Counted from the stretch's first letter, positions 26,128 through 36,600 are shown. The stretch: 64,000 bases of DNA from an uncultured Roseivirga sp. (GCA_947493005.1 CANLOY010000002.1:649810-713809); one strand, 5' to 3'. Program-made: numbers and translations. The notes: generated by a model not told the origin, from the letters alone.

Positions 26128-28731
26128 ATGTCCAAGAACCATAAACCACCAAGATTCGCCTTATGGTTACTCAGGAGTTTTTGCTCATATGATTTTCTCT
26201 CCACTGCTCTTTGGGACCTTCAGGAGTTATTCGACCATCATGTGAAAACCAAGGGGTTAACAAAAGCCAAACTACTCTACCTCAAAGAAGCGTTGAGCAT
26301 CGTTACTCATCTTTTTTTCAAAGGGAAAAGTCAATACTCAATTAATAAAACAGCTATGTTCAAACACAACATTCTTATTTCGTTCAGAAGTTTTTCTCGC
26401 TACAAAAGCACATTCCTCATCAATCTTTTCGGGCTTGCTACTGGACTAGCAAGTGCCCTCCTGATCTATCTATGGGCAAACGATGAAACAAATACAGACA
26501 AGTTTCATGAGAAAGATAGTGGTCGACACGTTCAGGTAATACACACCTACCCTACCTCAGGAACCTATCATACTGAAATAGATGGATCGACACCAAATCC
26601 CCTGTTTGAACGGTTGCCAAAAGACTTACCTGAAATAGAATATGCCTTCCCTGTCAAAGCACATCATAGTTATAAAGGTGTACTTTCATTTAACGATAAC
26701 AAGGCCAGAGCAAGATATCAGTTCATAGGGAAAGGGTACTTCAATGTATTCCCTGGAGATTTCATTCATGGTAACAAGAACGAGATTTTATCAGATAAGG
26801 GGGAAGTAGCGATTTCAGAAAACCTGGCTATCAGTTTATTTAGCTCCACAGAAAAAGCTGTTGGTCAATTAGTTGAATTTAAGGATGAAGGCTACGGTGG
26901 ATCTTACCTGGTTAGTGGTGTTTTTAAGTCTACAAAAAATGACTCCAACGACTTTGATATGCTTTTTAGTTATGAACTCTTCCGCACCGCTGACCTTATG
27001 CAATGGTACAATAGTGGTACCCAAGCTCATTTAGTGCTAAAAGAAGGTGTTGACTTGGATCAGTTTAACATCAAAATGAAGGGCTTTCTGCAGACATTGT
27101 CCGAAAACTGGAAAGACATTTTATACGCACAACCTTATTCAGAACGGTACCTCTACAGCAAATATGAAATTGGAGCCCCTGTGGCAGGAAGAATTGTTTA
27201 TGTAAGGCTCTTCTCTCTTATTGCCATTGCCATCTTAATTATTGCTTGTATCAATTACATGAATTTTTCTACCGCTCAAGCATCTAGAAGAATCAAAGAG
27301 ATTGGTGTAAAGAAGGCCATTGGTGCTAATCGAAAAACACTCGTTTATCAGTATTTTGGGGAGTCCATTTTCATGGCCTTTCTCTCATTAATTGTAGCCA
27401 TAGGTATAGCTTTTATACTACTTCCGCAATTCAATGAGATCACAGGAAAGGCACTGACATTCTCTTTCACCCGGGATATCATCATTGCTGTGTTGTCCAT
27501 TTCATTATTAACCGGACTTATTTCAGGTATTTACCCTGCCCTCCAGCTTTCAAAGTTCAATCCAGTAATCGCATTGAAAGGGAAACTGAAAAGTAGTGGG
27601 AGTAGCATTTGGATACGTAAAGGGCTTGTCATCTTTCAATTTGCAGTGTCCGTAATTATGATCGTTTCGGTAATCGTGATATATAAACAAGTGGAATTTA
27701 TCCAAACTACTAATCTGGGCTATGACAAAGAGCATATTCTGACATTTCCAAAAGAGGGGGAATTGAAAAAAGACTTTGAACCTTTTCTTTCCGAATTAAG
27801 AAATATCCCAAGCATAGTAAAGGCATCACAAATGAATGGTGATCTACCTGGAGACATTAGCTTCTCGCAAGGTTACAAGTGGGAAGGTATGAGTAAAGAA
27901 GATAAGAGCTTAAGATTCTACAATATTGGTGGTGGATACGACCTTATCGACCTACTCGGCATAAAACTTAAGGAAGGACGCACCTTTTCCAGAGACTTCC
28001 CTACAGACAAGGATACTTATATTCTGAATGAAGCTGCGGCTCAAATGATGCAGTTAAAGAACCCCGTTGGTCAGAAGGTAGGTAATTTCAACCCGAGAGT
28101 AAAAACTAAAGAGATCATTGGGGTTGTAGAAAATTTCCACTTTCAGTCTATGCAAGAAGAAGTAAAGCCCTTCTTTTTTCGCCTAACTGATAAAGGAACA
28201 AAATTCGTTGTGAAAATACAGGCAGGTACTGAGCGAGAAACCATCTCACAAATTGGAAAGCTATATGAAAGCCTGAATGAAGGATACCCCTTCGAATTCA
28301 AATTTTTAGACGATGACTATCAGACAATTTATACCGCGGAAGAGCGTATTAGGGTACTTTCCAAATATTTTGCTGTAATAGCAATTGCTATTTCATGTCT
28401 GGGCCTTTTAGCCCTAACTACTTTTAGTACACAACGAAGATTTAAAGAAATAGCCATCAGAAAGGTTCTTGGTTCGACAAGTTCTGGAATTGCCAGATTA
28501 CTCTCGAAAGAGTTCGTTTTTCTAGTTCTGACGGCCATAATCTTTGCAATGCCCATTAGCTACTACCTCATGAGAAACTGGCTTGATCGTTTTGCTTACA
28601 GAATAGAATTAGAGCCATACTATTTCGTTCTGGCAGGAGGGGTAATGATGATAGTAGCCTGGATTACCATTATATCACAGACAGCGAAATCAGCCAAGAT
28701 CGATATAACGAAAAACTTAAGGAGTGAATAA
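26128..28731 (+). CDS. MacB/FtsX-like ABC permease 5
   Basis: 867 residues. The prefix domain is of a second type, shared only with permease 6 (PPRFALWLLRSFCSYDFLST). TM1 is near 95, TM2 near 358 with FSTAQASRRIKEIGVKKAIG, mid helices near 497, FtsX block from about 744 with FKEIAIRKVLGST. Two periplasmic domains lie between. The nucleotide sequence of the first 270 bp is very close to that of permease 6, so these two arose by recent local duplication, while their periplasmic domains have diverged strongly. No ATPase gene nearby. Confidence 0.92.
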   Translation: MSKNHKPPRFALWLLRSFCSYDFLSTALWDLQELFDHHVKTKGLTKAKLLYLKEALSIVTHLFFKGKSQYSINKTAMFKHNILISFRSFSRYKSTFLINLFGLATGLASALLIYLWANDETNTDKFHEKDSGRHVQVIHTYPTSGTYHTEIDGSTPNPLFERLPKDLPEIEYAFPVKAHHSYKGVLSFNDNKARARYQFIGKGYFNVFPGDFIHGNKNEILSDKGEVAISENLAISLFSSTEKAVGQLVEFKDEGYGGSYLVSGVFKSTKNDSNDFDMLFSYELFRTADLMQWYNSGTQAHLVLKEGVDLDQFNIKMKGFLQTLSENWKDILYAQPYSERYLYSKYEIGAPVAGRIVYVRLFSLIAIAILIIACINYMNFSTAQASRRIKEIGVKKAIGANRKTLVYQYFGESIFMAFLSLIVAIGIAFILLPQFNEITGKALTFSFTRDIIIAVLSISLLTGLISGIYPALQLSKFNPVIALKGKLKSSGSSIWIRKGLVIFQFAVSVIMIVSVIVIYKQVEFIQTTNLGYDKEHILTFPKEGELKKDFEPFLSELRNIPSIVKASQMNGDLPGDISFSQGYKWEGMSKEDKSLRFYNIGGGYDLIDLLGIKLKEGRTFSRDFPTDKDTYILNEAAAQMMQLKNPVGQKVGNFNPRVKTKEIIGVVENFHFQSMQEEVKPFFFRLTDKGTKFVVKIQAGTERETISQIGKLYESLNEGYPFEFKFLDDDYQTIYTAEERIRVLSKYFAVIAIAISCLGLLALTTFSTQRRFKEIAIRKVLGSTSSGIARLLSKEFVFLVLTAIIFAMPISYYLMRNWLDRFAYRIELEPYYFVLAGGVMMIVAWITIISQTAKSAKIDITKNLRSE

Positions 28732-28793
28732 AATAGCCACTCCCCTGACCAGATAAATAAAAGGAGATTTAAACAATTGCATGCAACCTTATA

Positions 28794-28824
28794 AAATATT
28801 TACTCTCTTTTTCGTAACAAATAT
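28794..28824 (+). promoter_or_regulatory. Copy of the PadR operator before permease 6
   Basis: The 31 bases here differ at only two positions from 25719-25749 in front of the third PadR gene, with the core CTCTCTTTTTCGTAAC. The right arm of the palindrome is poorly kept (ATTACTACTTAAAGA). It lies 20 bases upstream of the permease 6 ATG, so it probably puts this gene under the same PadR protein. Confidence 0.65.
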
Positions 28825-28843
28825 AATTACTACTTAAAGAACC

Positions 28844-31456
28844 ATGAGTTCAGATACAAAAAATACACAACCACCCAGGTTTGCCAAATGGCTACTTGAG
28901 AGCTTCTGCTCATATGATTTCTTGTCAACGGCCCTTTGGGACCTTGAAGAGCTGTTCCAGCATAATGTAAAAACAAAAGGAATCAGAAAAGCCAAATTGC
29001 TTTACCTGATAGAGGTTTTTGGCATTGTAATTCATCTCTTTTTTAAAGGGAAAAGTCAATACTCAATCAATAATACCGCTATGTTTAAACACAACATCTT
29101 AATTTCATTCAGAGGTTTTAAGCGCTATAAAAGTACTTTTATAATAAACCTGATCGGGCTTGCCAGTGCCTTAACTGCCACGCTATTGATCTATTTGTGG
29201 GTCACAGATGAATTGTCAACAGATAAGTTCCATAAAAATGGAGATCAGTTATACCAGGTTATGCAAAACTCAGAGACGAGCGCAGGTATCATGACCTTTC
29301 CCTGGACACCACTACCGCTCGGCCCAACACTGATTGAACAGTTCCCAGAAGTAAAGACAGCCACTACCCTGCTCGAATACGATGAATTTGAAGGAGTCAC
29401 TTTTCTGACTTCGGACAACAGCTTCTATAAAGTGAGAGATCAGTACATCGATGAAAACTTCTTCGATGTTCTCTCCTTTCCTTTAATTCTAGGAACGGAA
29501 GAAGCCTTTTTCAGTCAATTGGATAACGTACTGATTTCTGAAAGCCTGGCAGAAAAAATGTTCAAAGATATCACCAGTGCTGTCGGGAAAACTGTCGAAT
29601 TACAAAACGAGGACTTGGATGGAAGTTTTATTGTAGCTGGAGTATTTTCAGACCCACCTTCCAACTCCTCCATGCAGTTTGATGCCTTGTTCAACCTACA
29701 AAAATATGTCAATGCCCAAAGCCCCAGTTTCTCCAAATGGGTTAGTAATAATACTATCACTATTGCCATTCTAAATGAGGGGACCGATTTAGATGTTTTT
29801 AATGATAACATCTATGGTTTAACCGAGTCTTTCGAGCCTCGCGCACAGTCTAAACTATTTGCGCAAAAATTTGAAGAAAAGCATCTCTACGGGTTGTATA
29901 AGGAAGGGAAAGTTGTCGGAGGAAGAATTGCATACATCCGACTCTTCTCCTTAGTGGCTTTGGTGATCATGGTGATCGCCTGCATTAATTTCATGAACCT
30001 TTCTACCGCCAAAGCCAATACAAGGTTAAAAGAACTAGGTGTAAAAAAGGCCTTAGGTGCTCACCGCAAAACATTAATTCAGCAATACTTTACCGAAGCC
30101 CTGATTCTCACAAGCCTGGCCGGAGTAGTGGCCACCTTCCTTGCCGTAGCATTTCTACCCTTCTTCAACAATATCGTTGGCAAACAGCTTACCATGGGCT
30201 GGAATAGCACATTGACCCTAGGCCTTGTTGGTATAGTTGCTGTCACTACACTACTAGCAGGCAGCTACCCTGCACTCTACCTTTCCCGATTAAAAGTGAT
30301 TGCATCCTTAAAAGGAAAATTGGCAGGGGGATTTGGAGATGTTTGGGCTCGTAAAGGGCTCGTAGTCTTTCAATTTTGTGTAAGTATTATTCTTATAGTG
30401 GGTGTACTAATCATTTCGAACCAAATCAACTATATCCACTCCAAAAATTTAGGGTACGACAGAGATAATGTACTTCAGTTTGCCAATCTGGGCATCGATG
30501 AAGAAAATAGTCGAGCATTCCAGTCAGCCATTGATGCGATACCAGGTGTAATAGAACATGCCAATGCCGGTCACGATCTTACTGGGAATTATGGTAGAAC
30601 CGGGGGAGTAAGCTGGCCAGGAAAAGTTGAAGGGGAACAATTAAGTTTCGTGAATTTAGAAGTAGGTCCTGGGTTCACAGAAACCATGAGCATAGAACTA
30701 TTGGAAGGGCGTAGTTTTGACCCGGAAAGACCAGGCGATTTCAACAAAATCCTCTTCAATGAGACGGCTATAAAACAGATGAAATTGGAAAACCCCATTG
30801 GTCAGGTTGTAAAAGTCTGGGGAAGACAAAGAGAGATCATAGGAATAGTGAAAGATTTCCATGCATTGTCTCTTTATGAAGAAATAGGCCCTTTACTTAT
30901 TCAATCAGTAGATGAAGTACTCGAACAGTCTGTGGTCAAAATTCAAGCTGGCACAGAAATACAAACCATTAATCAACTTGAAAAAGCATTTGATGAATTT
31001 AGTGGGGGAATGCCTTTTGAATTTGAGTTTGTCGAGAGGTCTTACCAAGTCATGTATCAAGGCGAAAAACAGGTAGCCTCTCTGGCCAAATCATTTGCAT
31101 TTGTTGCCATCATTATCTCCTGTCTTGGGCTGCTAGGTCTGACCTCATTTACTGCTCAGAGGCGTTCTAAAGAGATTGGTATTCGCAAGGTATTGGGCTC
31201 AGGAACATGGAGAATTATCTACCTGCTTTCGGGAGATTTCACCAAAATGATTCTAACTGCTTTGATAATAGGTTTGCCTGTCTCCTATTTTATTGCACAG
31301 CAATGGGTGCAGAACTTTGCCTTTGGTATAGAGTTGGGTATTGAATACTTCTTATTGGCAGGGTTAGTAATTCTTAGTATTGCCTGGTTAACAGTAGGTT
31401 TTCAAACCCTGAAAGCTGCCAAAGGAAACTCCGTAGATAGTTTAAGGATGGAGTAG
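28844..31456 (+). CDS. MacB/FtsX-like ABC permease 6
   Basis: 870 residues with the second-type prefix domain (PPRFAKWLLESFCSYDFLST), TM1 near 96, MacB-type periplasmic domain, TM2 near 364 followed by NTRLKELGVKKALGAHRK, mid helices near 505, a second periplasmic domain and an FtsX block from about 749 with SKEIGIRKVLGSGTW. It is the tandem duplicate of permease 5 with a duplicated operator of its own. The 3' end overlaps the convergent gene at 31442 by 15 bases, and no terminator hairpin was seen there. Confidence 0.92.
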   Translation: MSSDTKNTQPPRFAKWLLESFCSYDFLSTALWDLEELFQHNVKTKGIRKAKLLYLIEVFGIVIHLFFKGKSQYSINNTAMFKHNILISFRGFKRYKSTFIINLIGLASALTATLLIYLWVTDELSTDKFHKNGDQLYQVMQNSETSAGIMTFPWTPLPLGPTLIEQFPEVKTATTLLEYDEFEGVTFLTSDNSFYKVRDQYIDENFFDVLSFPLILGTEEAFFSQLDNVLISESLAEKMFKDITSAVGKTVELQNEDLDGSFIVAGVFSDPPSNSSMQFDALFNLQKYVNAQSPSFSKWVSNNTITIAILNEGTDLDVFNDNIYGLTESFEPRAQSKLFAQKFEEKHLYGLYKEGKVVGGRIAYIRLFSLVALVIMVIACINFMNLSTAKANTRLKELGVKKALGAHRKTLIQQYFTEALILTSLAGVVATFLAVAFLPFFNNIVGKQLTMGWNSTLTLGLVGIVAVTTLLAGSYPALYLSRLKVIASLKGKLAGGFGDVWARKGLVVFQFCVSIILIVGVLIISNQINYIHSKNLGYDRDNVLQFANLGIDEENSRAFQSAIDAIPGVIEHANAGHDLTGNYGRTGGVSWPGKVEGEQLSFVNLEVGPGFTETMSIELLEGRSFDPERPGDFNKILFNETAIKQMKLENPIGQVVKVWGRQREIIGIVKDFHALSLYEEIGPLLIQSVDEVLEQSVVKIQAGTEIQTINQLEKAFDEFSGGMPFEFEFVERSYQVMYQGEKQVASLAKSFAFVAIIISCLGLLGLTSFTAQRRSKEIGIRKVLGSGTWRIIYLLSGDFTKMILTALIIGLPVSYFIAQQWVQNFAFGIELGIEYFLLAGLVILSIAWLTVGFQTLKAAKGNSVDSLRME

Positions 31457-31948
31457 AGTGTCAAAAGCCTCAGCATTGAACCATTCCTGATCAAAGGCTG
31501 TATCGGCAATGTCGATCAGCCTTTTTTTATATACCGATTTCAATCCGTTGATTTCAATGTACTCTACCATTTCTGTGAATGAATTGAGCATACTCTTGTA
31601 GAATGCTTCCTGATTGATTCGCTTATCTCCATTGTATCGCTGTGCAGTCTCAATGTTAAAAAGCATTACGTCTGCAGTCAAAGCAGGGTCTAATTCTAAA
31701 GTCAGGAATTGCTTGATTGCCTTTTGTGCTACTGATCTTCTTGCCTTTGGCTTTCTTCCATTGGTAGGAAAGTACTCCTTAGCAATTTTGAATTTCGCCT
31801 CTTCCACAAGTTTGTCTTCTTTAGGATTAAAGACAAAATTATAATACTCTTTGACCGGTTTAAATCGAGCATATAAATCCAAAACCTGGTCCTCAAGATC
31901 TTGTTTACCTAATGACTGTAAATATTTTACAAGGGCACGTTTGCTCAT
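31442..31948 (-). CDS. DUF6155-like protein
   Basis: 168 residues, no signal peptide or TM helix, Lys-rich and largely helical. The opening SKRALVKYLQSLGKQDLEDQ and the middle VAQKAIKQFLTLELDP match what I recall of Bacteroidota proteins annotated DUF6155; function unknown. It is probably cytoplasmic. It overlaps permease 6 tail to tail. Upstream, 21 bases away, is the zinc-ribbon gene on the same strand, so the two may share a transcript. Confidence 0.65.
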   Translation of the reverse strand: MSKRALVKYLQSLGKQDLEDQVLDLYARFKPVKEYYNFVFNPKEDKLVEEAKFKIAKEYFPTNGRKPKARRSVAQKAIKQFLTLELDPALTADVMLFNIETAQRYNGDKRINQEAFYKSMLNSFTEMVEYIEINGLKSVYKKRLIDIADTAFDQEWFNAEAFDTLLHP

Positions 31949-31969
31949 TTATTGTTTTAAAAACGTTTA

Positions 31970-32740
31970 CTATTCAAAACCTTCTGGAATACCATTTCTA
32001 AATAAATATGAGAGAGTTTCTTCATAGAAATCGAGAAATATAGAAGATAAAACTTCACCATAAAGAACATTATCTTCATAAACCATACCATCATAAGTCC
32101 GATAGCCAAATTCGACTTTCATATCGGTCCCCAAAGAACTAACTGAACGAGATAAGCTCATAAACTCTTGATCAGTTGATGACAAGTTATACCAAGTCCA
32201 ATGAGGTAATTTAGGATCGATTTTGACCAACTTTATTCGAGGGCTGTTTTGATCAAGGCCATTCTTAGCTTCATCAATGCTAAAACTTGAAAAAGTATTA
32301 CCCTTAAATGATGCCATAACTCTATCAGTCGTTACAGTAAATGAGAACTCCTTGCTGGATTTGGACTCTATTTCTTTTTGCTTAAAAAAAAATGGAACCG
32401 ACAAACTCAAAGAGTCTAAATTATATTCAAGTCTAAAATGATTTAAATATGCTGGATATTCGGATTCATTCGAAACAATAACGTTAGCTTGAAAAAGGTT
32501 TTCATTGTAATCGAATGTGGTAAAACTAAAATCTAGTTCAGCACTTTTGTTGGAAAAGGCGTTATCCCAGGATTTTATAGAAATTGTAATTACAGTTACC
32601 AAGCCTATGCTCAAGGCAATTAAAGTGTTCAGTGGGTTAAGATACTTTCTCCAATTTTGGTAAGAACCGCAGTGTTTACATTTAACAGCTCCGCTCTTAA
32701 TTTTCTCACCACAAGAAATACATTTCTTTTTCGAGTTCAA
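31970..32740 (-). CDS. Zinc-ribbon single-pass membrane protein, unknown function
   Basis: 256 residues. The N-terminus has two CxxC knuckles, CISC (residues 8-11) and CKHC, typical of a small zinc ribbon. One TM helix follows at about 36-55 (LNTLIALSIGLVTVITISI). The remaining 200 residues are a Ser- and Phe-rich, strand-predicting domain, most likely outside the cytoplasm. This arrangement (zinc ribbon, TM, extracytoplasmic domain) occurs in many unrelated membrane-associated proteins, and no family can be named. A 12-bp palindrome lies 11 bases before its start. Confidence 0.7.
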   Translation of the reverse strand: MNSKKKCISCGEKIKSGAVKCKHCGSYQNWRKYLNPLNTLIALSIGLVTVITISIKSWDNAFSNKSAELDFSFTTFDYNENLFQANVIVSNESEYPAYLNHFRLEYNLDSLSLSVPFFFKQKEIESKSSKEFSFTVTTDRVMASFKGNTFSSFSIDEAKNGLDQNSPRIKLVKIDPKLPHWTWYNLSSTDQEFMSLSRSVSSLGTDMKVEFGYRTYDGMVYEDNVLYGEVLSSIFLDFYEETLSYLFRNGIPEGFE

Positions 32741-32751
32741 AACAAGACAAC

Positions 32752-32763
32752 ATTGTTAACAAT
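32752..32763. promoter_or_regulatory. Perfect 12-bp palindrome before the zinc-ribbon gene
   Basis: ATTGTTAACAAT is a perfect dyad, 12 bases upstream of the start codon at 32740. A repressor site is possible; a chance AT-rich palindrome is also possible. Confidence 0.3.
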
Positions 32764-32846
32764 CAGATTAATAGAATCAATATAACATTCTCTTAGAAAT
32801 CATTTTTTGAAAAAATGCTATAAAGACCTTTAGAGGCACTTTAAGA

Positions 32847-33329
32847 TCAAAGCCTTTGCCACATAACATATCCATTTATTAAGCCTTTGGTTGGATGATT
32901 AAACACTTCTGGTACCTCTCCCACTATTTCAAAGCCCAGTTTTTGCCAAAGATGAACAGCTCTTTCATTACTCTTCAGCACAATATTAAACTGCATTGAT
33001 TTGTATCCTAATCTTCTAGCTTCCTTCAGAGAGTACTCTCCCATTTGAAAACCTATGCCTTTACCCTCAGCAAAAGGTGATACCATATACCCTGCATTTG
33101 CAACATGCGAACCTAAACCGGGTTGATTGTCCGAGATAAAAAAGGTTCCAACCACCTCATCGTCTATAGTTGCTACAAATACATGCTTTTTGCGATTACA
33201 CCAAAAAACCAGCATACGCTCTCGACTTGTATCTGGCGCAAAAACCAAACTTTCACAAGTAGTGATTACCTGTCTCGTAATTTCCCAAATCGCTTCGTGA
33301 TCTTCTTTCGTGGCCTTTCGAATTATCAT
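32847..33329 (-). CDS. GNAT family N-acetyltransferase
   Basis: 160 residues from the ATG at 33329, which begins MIIRKATKEDHEAIWEITRQ, the normal first strand and helix of GNAT enzymes; a longer frame starts at 33404 but its extra 25 residues do not fit the fold. Motif A, the acetyl-CoA pyrophosphate loop, is visible as SPFAEGKGIGFQMGEYSLKE. The ending AVHLWQKLGFEIVGEVPEVF is the standard motif B region. It transfers an acetyl group from acetyl-CoA to an amine; the substrate is unknown. The closest resemblance by eye is to the L-amino acid or ribosomal-type acetyltransferases. Confidence 0.9.
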   Translation of the reverse strand: MIIRKATKEDHEAIWEITRQVITTCESLVFAPDTSRERMLVFWCNRKKHVFVATIDDEVVGTFFISDNQPGLGSHVANAGYMVSPFAEGKGIGFQMGEYSLKEARRLGYKSMQFNIVLKSNERAVHLWQKLGFEIVGEVPEVFNHPTKGLINGYVMWQRL

Positions 33330-33525
33330 ATTTGAAATTAGAACTTTCTTTTTAAAAGGTGACCTATCCAACAGTTCATAAAACCCAGTATGAGCGTATT
33401 TCAAAAGACACCTACAGGATAAATATGTCGTTTACCGAGTGATTCTGGTGGTTTACCTAAACATAAACAGACAGCTTCTGATATCTAACCATATTTGATC
33501 AAGCAAACAGTCAAAATCTAAAACC

Positions 33526-33642
33526 ATGAAAAAGGCAATACTCCTCATCGTCCTACTTCTTTTTGGATTCTATCTTCAAAACCAGTCTGAAAAGGTGAAT
33601 CAGGAACAGGTCTATAAAACTGAAACCTCATTGGGAAAGTAA
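33526..33642 (+). CDS. Small membrane or secreted peptide
   Basis: 38 codons from ATG 33526 to TAA at 33640-33642. Residues 1-17 (MKKAILLIVLLLFGFYL) form a hydrophobic helix after two lysines; the remaining 21 residues are polar (QNQSEKVNQEQVYKTETSLGK). It could be a single-pass membrane peptide with a short external tail. No lipobox is present. A good hairpin overlaps its end, which supports a transcript here. No family recognised. Confidence 0.5.
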   Translation: MKKAILLIVLLLFGFYLQNQSEKVNQEQVYKTETSLGK

Positions 33643-33655
33643 AAGTCCCAATAAG
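33626..33655. terminator. Hairpin terminator after the small peptide
   Basis: CCTCATTGGGA and TCCCAATAAGG pair at 10 of 11 positions around a 9-nt loop, overlapping the stop codon of the 38-codon gene and lying 30 bp from the convergent BNR gene. It is followed by TTCCAAAATTTTT on the plus strand. Confidence 0.6.
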
Positions 33656-33684
33656 GTTCCAAAATTTTTAGGCTGTTCTCAAAG

Positions 33685-36600
33685 TTAAAAACCCTTCACC
33701 AACTCCAAGTTAAGCCCTTCAACAAAGGTTTTAAATGCCTTCCAATCATTCGCAAAGAATTCATTGATGCGTTGTACTACAGGTTCCACATTCTTCTTAG
33801 CATTATCATAAGCCAACTGTTGCGGTTGAGTAACCGGTTTATAGCTACTCTGCATTTTACCGCGAATATTTCCCAATTGACTAGAAATGACATCAGGGTT
33901 TCTGGATAGCCCTTGTCCTACTCTTGGTGCAAAAATCAACTCGCGAAACTCCTTTAAACTCTTCTTTACCTCTTTTACCTTTTCTTTCAGATCTTTATTA
34001 TCCTTATCAATGGCCAGTATTTTATCAGCAATACTCTCAGCCTCGGTAAGTTTATCTACAGCTTCTGTCACTGTCGAAACAAGCGCATAATATTGAGTAA
34101 TAAATCGTTGCTTCTCTTCCGCTTTAGCCTGATTCCATTCTACACGTTCATCCCTGAGTACTTTGATTGATTGCACAGAACTCTCTTCTTTTATAGAAAG
34201 TTTTACCTGGTAAGTTCCTGGCAGCACATCATACCCTCCTGGCTTAGCTGCATCTTTGCTAGTCGGTTTACGAGAACCTGGTTGTCTTATACCATCAGCC
34301 TCAAAGCCCCAATACACTCTGTTAACACCTTTTTTTGCACGATATGTTCTGGTTCTTACAACTGTTCCATTCTCATCAGACACTTCCATTTTAACCCTTC
34401 CCACTTTGTTTGCATAAAAGCTAATTGAAGCATTAAAGGGTTTGTTTTCACCCATAAACAACCCATGTCCGGTACTTCTATACCCCCAATATGGGCCTAT
34501 AATGGCATTGGTAGCATCTGGAATTGAAAATGTATGGATAGTCTTCTCTTTAAGCTTTTTCATACCCAATTGAGTAGCTTCTCTCAACGGGCGTATGTCA
34601 TCTAGTATCCATAATGCTCTGCCAAACGTTCCAATAATCAAATCGTGCTCTCTTGGGTGAATTTGTAAATCCATTGTAGGAACTGTTGGATACCCATTCG
34701 TCCATTTTGCCCAGGATTTACTACCGTCCATTGTCACGTACAACCCGCTTTCGGTACCTAAGAACATCAGGTTTGGTTCAACTGGATCTTGTACTATTGA
34801 AAGTGCAAATCCAAAGACATCACCATCATTTACAATTCGTTTCCATGACTTTCCATAGTTTGTTGTCTTGTAGACATACGGACTCCAGTCATCTCTTCGA
34901 TGTTCGTCAAACACCACAAAGGCAGTTCCTGCATCGTAGGTACTTGCTCTGATTTGTTGTACCCAACTGTTGGCAGGCAGTCCTGGAAATTTACCTGCAC
35001 TATTCACCCAGTTCTCTCCACCATCTCTGGTTAATTGTACATTACCATCGTCTGTACCCACCCAAATCATTCCTTGAACGAGGGTACATGGTTCCACTAC
35101 TGTTATCGTAGTGTGCATCTCTGCTCCTGAATTATCTAAGTTAAGTTTACCCCCAGTTTCTGACTGTCTTTGCTTATCAGGGTTATTGGTAGTTAAATCC
35201 GGAGATATAATCTCCCACGAATCACCATGATCGGATGATTTAAAGAGGAATTGCCCTCCCAAATAAATAGTCTTTTTATCTATAGGGTCAATATTGACTC
35301 CGGCATTCCAATTCCATCTGATGGCCTCTCCATTGGGGTGTTCTGGCCTTATTCCTGTCATTTGCCCTGTCTTGCGATCATAACGCTGAATATTTGCTCC
35401 TTGACTTAATGAATATCCATAACGCGTATTCAAAGGGTCAGGCACTACATCAAAACCATCTCCACCTACTATTCTTTCCCAATATCCATTTCTAATCCCG
35501 CCTTGCTTCAGCAACTGACTTGGACCTAACCAGGCGCCATTGTCCTGCATTCCTCCCATCACATTATAAGGCGTTTCCATGTCATAATTCACATGGTAAA
35601 ACTGACCAATGGGCAGGTTCTCCATGTAGTGCCAGCTACCTCCTCTATTTCGAGTTACTACCATTCCTCCATCATTTCCTAAAACCATAAAGTCTGGATC
35701 ATCAGGGTGAATGTAAAGTGCATGATTATCAACGTGAACATATCCTGCATCCACAAAACCTCCAAAACTCTTACCTCCATCTTCACTCACATTTGCCCTG
35801 GTATGAATAGAGTAAACCCTGTTTTCGTTTTTCGAATCCACATAGATATCTGCATAATAGAATGGGCGTCCTCCTAAACCTCTGTCTCCTTTATTAGAAA
35901 TTCGATACCAATTAACACCACCATCATCCGAGCGATACAATGCGTTCTCTTTTGCTTCTACATAAGCATAAATACGATCTGGCATAGAGGGTGCAATCGC
36001 TAAACCAATTCTACCCATCTCTTTTGGCAAACCATGTTCAGAAGTTTTTCTAACCCAATTCTCCCCTCCATCATGAGAAATATAGATTCCAGAAGCTGGA
36101 CCACCAGAATTAAAGAACCATGGTTCACGTCTGTGTTCCCACATTCCCGCAATTAGCTTATTTGGGTTCTCTGGATCGATTACTAAATCAGATGTTCCTA
36201 CTCCCGGACCATCATAGAGTACTTTTCTCCAGGTCTTACCTCCATCAGTTGTTTTAAAGACACCTCTTTCTTCATGATCTGCCCAAGGTGAGCCAATAGC
36301 GCCTACCCAAACTGTATTTGGGTCATTTGGATGAACAATTAAACGGTGAATATTCTTGGTATTCTTTAACCCCATATGTTGCCAGGTTTGGCCGGCATCG
36401 AGACTTCGGTATACACCATACCCTCCGTTAAGTGAGTTTCTTGGATTTCCTTCTCCAGTTCCTACCCAAATAGTACTCGCATTTGAAGGGTCAATGGTAA
36501 CCACTCCAATTGAGGCCACTTCTTCTTTATCAAAAAGAGCTTCCCAACTAACTCCTCCACTGACAGATTTCCATAAACCACCTGAAGCTGTACCAGCATA

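Noticed and set aside
33330-33404. Longer form of the GNAT protein starting at 33404
   Set aside because: The extra 25 residues precede the first beta strand of the GNAT fold and have no counterpart in it; MIIRKATKEDHE at 33329 is the natural start.
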